A stretch of DNA of 64,000 bases, from positions 4,469-68,468 of the forward strand of contig URQA01000002.1 of the NCBI GenBank assembly GCA_900549885.1, given 5' to 3'. The notes below the pieces were generated by a model that ran no database searches, was not told the origin of the DNA, and saw nothing but the letters and a program-made list of their open reading frames with translations. Both the position numbers and the translations under genes were made by a program. Positions 62,532 to 64,000 of this stretch are shown here, piece after piece (the stretch's first letter is position 1; each line of letters starts with the position of its first letter). Source of the stretch: an uncultured Eubacteriales bacterium. GTDB taxonomy: Bacteria > Bacillota > Clostridia > Oscillospirales > Oscillospiraceae.

Positions 62532-63941
62532 TCAATAGAACAGGATCGCGCCGATTACAGCCACCAAGCTGAAGATGACAGGGAACACCACCGTCAGCAC
62601 GAAAGTGTATTTGTAGGACTCCTTGTGGTCGGTCTTGAACAGGGCCAGGCCCTGGGCGATGTGCGCGGAGTGGGGCAGGGAGTCAAAGGTGGTGGCGGCG
62701 GACACTGCGATGCGGTGGACTGCGGCCGGGTTGACGCCATTGGTGTTGCCCACGCCGTACTCAGATCCGAAGATGGACAGCCACATAACCATGCCGGACA
62801 CGCCGTCGGCACACAATCCCGCGATCAGGCATACGGACAGCCATACGGTAAAGTAGGGGTTGATGTCGATGGACAGGATCAGCTCCTGCAGCGGCTGGAA
62901 GCAGGCCGATGCCTGGGTCACCAGGCCAAAGCCGTAGACAGCGCCGCTCAGGACGATGAAGGGGAACATTTCCGTCATGCCGCGGCTCAGGGTCGGGATG
63001 ACGTGGAGCTTGTTGTGGACGGTATCCCAGTTCAGGAAGATCGTCACTGCGGAGGTGATCCACATGCTGAACACCAGCGCATTCATGGCGGACAGGTTCT
63101 CCACGCCGAACAGCGGCTTGAGGGCCAGCTGGAAGAAGGCGCACAGCACGATGACCAGCACGATGGGCACGATGGCCTTCCAAAATGCGGGAAGTTGGAT
63201 CTCGCCGCCGCCAAACAGCTCACGGGAGGCAGCCACCTTCTCGTCGCCCCGGGGCTCATAGCCCTTGCCTTCTTTTCTGGCCTTGTGGATGACGTGCTGG
63301 AGGTAGCACACGGCCAGCACGATGCCCACTGCGGCGCAGGCCAGGGACAGGCCGGGGGCCGCCCAGGTGGTGGTCCCCAAATAGGTGGTGGGCAGGACGT
63401 TGGGCATGGCGGTCACGCCGGGCAGGGTGAAGCTGACGATGGGGGACACGCCCACGCAGGCCGCATAACCCAAATAGATAGGTAGGTTCGCCTCTTTCAT
63501 CAGGGAAAACGCCATGGCTGAGACGATGAACATATAGCTGCTGATACCGGCCAACTGCAGAATGGCCGCAGTGGCGGCGATGATGTAGGGGGCGTGGTCC
63601 GCGCCGGTAATGCGCACCATGCGCATGGCCACCGCCTCGCCCGATTTCGTCTCACGCATCAGATAGCCGAATAGGCTGGCAGATATGAACGCCAAACCAT
63701 TTTGGGTGGCGAACTGGCCGATGCCAGACACCCATGTGCTGGTAATGGTGGTGATGAAGCCGTCTGTCGCCGTAAGTGCCACCAAGGCTGAAGCGATCAG
63801 CGCGGACACCGCCGTGTGCATCCCAATATAGCACAGGACGATGAACAGCACGATCCCCAGCACCAAGATGACGGCCGCCACAGCCACATTGGTCCCAAGG
63901 ATCGGGATGGCGGTACCGGTCGCAGCAGTTGCTCCAGGCAT
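62532..63941 (-). CDS. GntP-family permease
   Basis: This 469-residue membrane protein has about twelve helices. Segments such as SIFGSEYGVGNTNGVNPAA and HRIAVSAATTFDSLPHS match the GntP gluconate/organic acid permeases. ATG 63941 has AAGGAGG 9 bp ahead; a longer frame from 63983 adds a hydrophilic stretch upstream of the ribosome site and was not used. Its promoter lies close to or beyond the right edge. The cargo is unknown. Confidence 0.87.
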   Translation of the reverse strand: MPGATAATGTAIPILGTNVAVAAVILVLGIVLFIVLCYIGMHTAVSALIASALVALTATDGFITTITSTWVSGIGQFATQNGLAFISASLFGYLMRETKSGEAVAMRMVRITGADHAPYIIAATAAILQLAGISSYMFIVSAMAFSLMKEANLPIYLGYAACVGVSPIVSFTLPGVTAMPNVLPTTYLGTTTWAAPGLSLACAAVGIVLAVCYLQHVIHKARKEGKGYEPRGDEKVAASRELFGGGEIQLPAFWKAIVPIVLVIVLCAFFQLALKPLFGVENLSAMNALVFSMWITSAVTIFLNWDTVHNKLHVIPTLSRGMTEMFPFIVLSGAVYGFGLVTQASACFQPLQELILSIDINPYFTVWLSVCLIAGLCADGVSGMVMWLSIFGSEYGVGNTNGVNPAAVHRIAVSAATTFDSLPHSAHIAQGLALFKTDHKESYKYTFVLTVVFPVIFSLVAVIGAILFY

Positions 63942-64000
63942 TTGTAGACCTCCTTCTCTACTTTCTTTTATTTTGATCCTCATCCCGAGGGGACAGACTT

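Overview
The window reads as a chromosomal segment of an anaerobic, GC-rich Firmicute, most like a gut Clostridia of the Oscillospiraceae type (Flavonifractor or Lawsonibacter relatives). I infer this from the AGGAGG ribosome sites, the many ferredoxin and flavin enzymes, an anaerobic sulfatase maturase, the YesN-type regulator and the density of peptide-type ABC transporters. I see no rRNA or tRNA genes, CRISPR array or intact insertion sequence.

Layout. (1) 1-5798, minus: transporter locus A, in the order binding protein, two permeases, two ATPases, then the start of a hotdog-fold dehydratase cut by the window edge; a divergent LysR gene follows. (2) 7339-12436, plus: PocR-domain sensor kinase, AraC-type response regulator, L-cysteine desulfidase and a DUF401 membrane protein. 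(3) 12571-20437: sulfatase-maturing radical SAM enzyme and LysR gene (minus), then SLC13-like permease, sulfatase, TauE-like exporter and second sulfatase (plus). (4) 20786-30083, minus: sigma-54 activator followed by transporter locus B, ending in a ferredoxin-flavoprotein reductase; a sigma-54 promoter motif precedes the operon. (5) 30226-40088: LysR gene divergent from transporter locus C, which carries a cupin, a flavodoxin-ferredoxin protein and a nitroreductase; a second flavodoxin-ferredoxin protein converges on it. (6) 40191-45506: broken AraC gene, GntP-type permease and Old Yellow Enzyme-type reductase (minus), with a divergent LysR gene. (7) 45669-56329, minus: one probable eight-gene operon of hotdog dehydratase, transporter locus D, flavodoxin-like protein with a Gly-Gly-Pro linker, and a second Old Yellow Enzyme-type reductase; a divergent AraC gene follows. 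(8) 57880-60299: a lower-GC stretch with two small flavodoxin-like genes and a broken integrase. (9) 60300-63941, minus: GntP permease, SurA/PrsA-like membrane protein and alpha/beta hydrolase.

How it may work together. All four peptide-type transporters are linked to redox or dehydratase enzymes and none to peptidases. My reading, which is inference, is that these loci import small organic molecules that the cell dehydrates and reduces, using them as electron acceptors or carbon sources. The sulfatase block is consistent with uptake of sulfate esters, cytoplasmic hydrolysis (neither sulfatase has a signal peptide) and export of the released anion.
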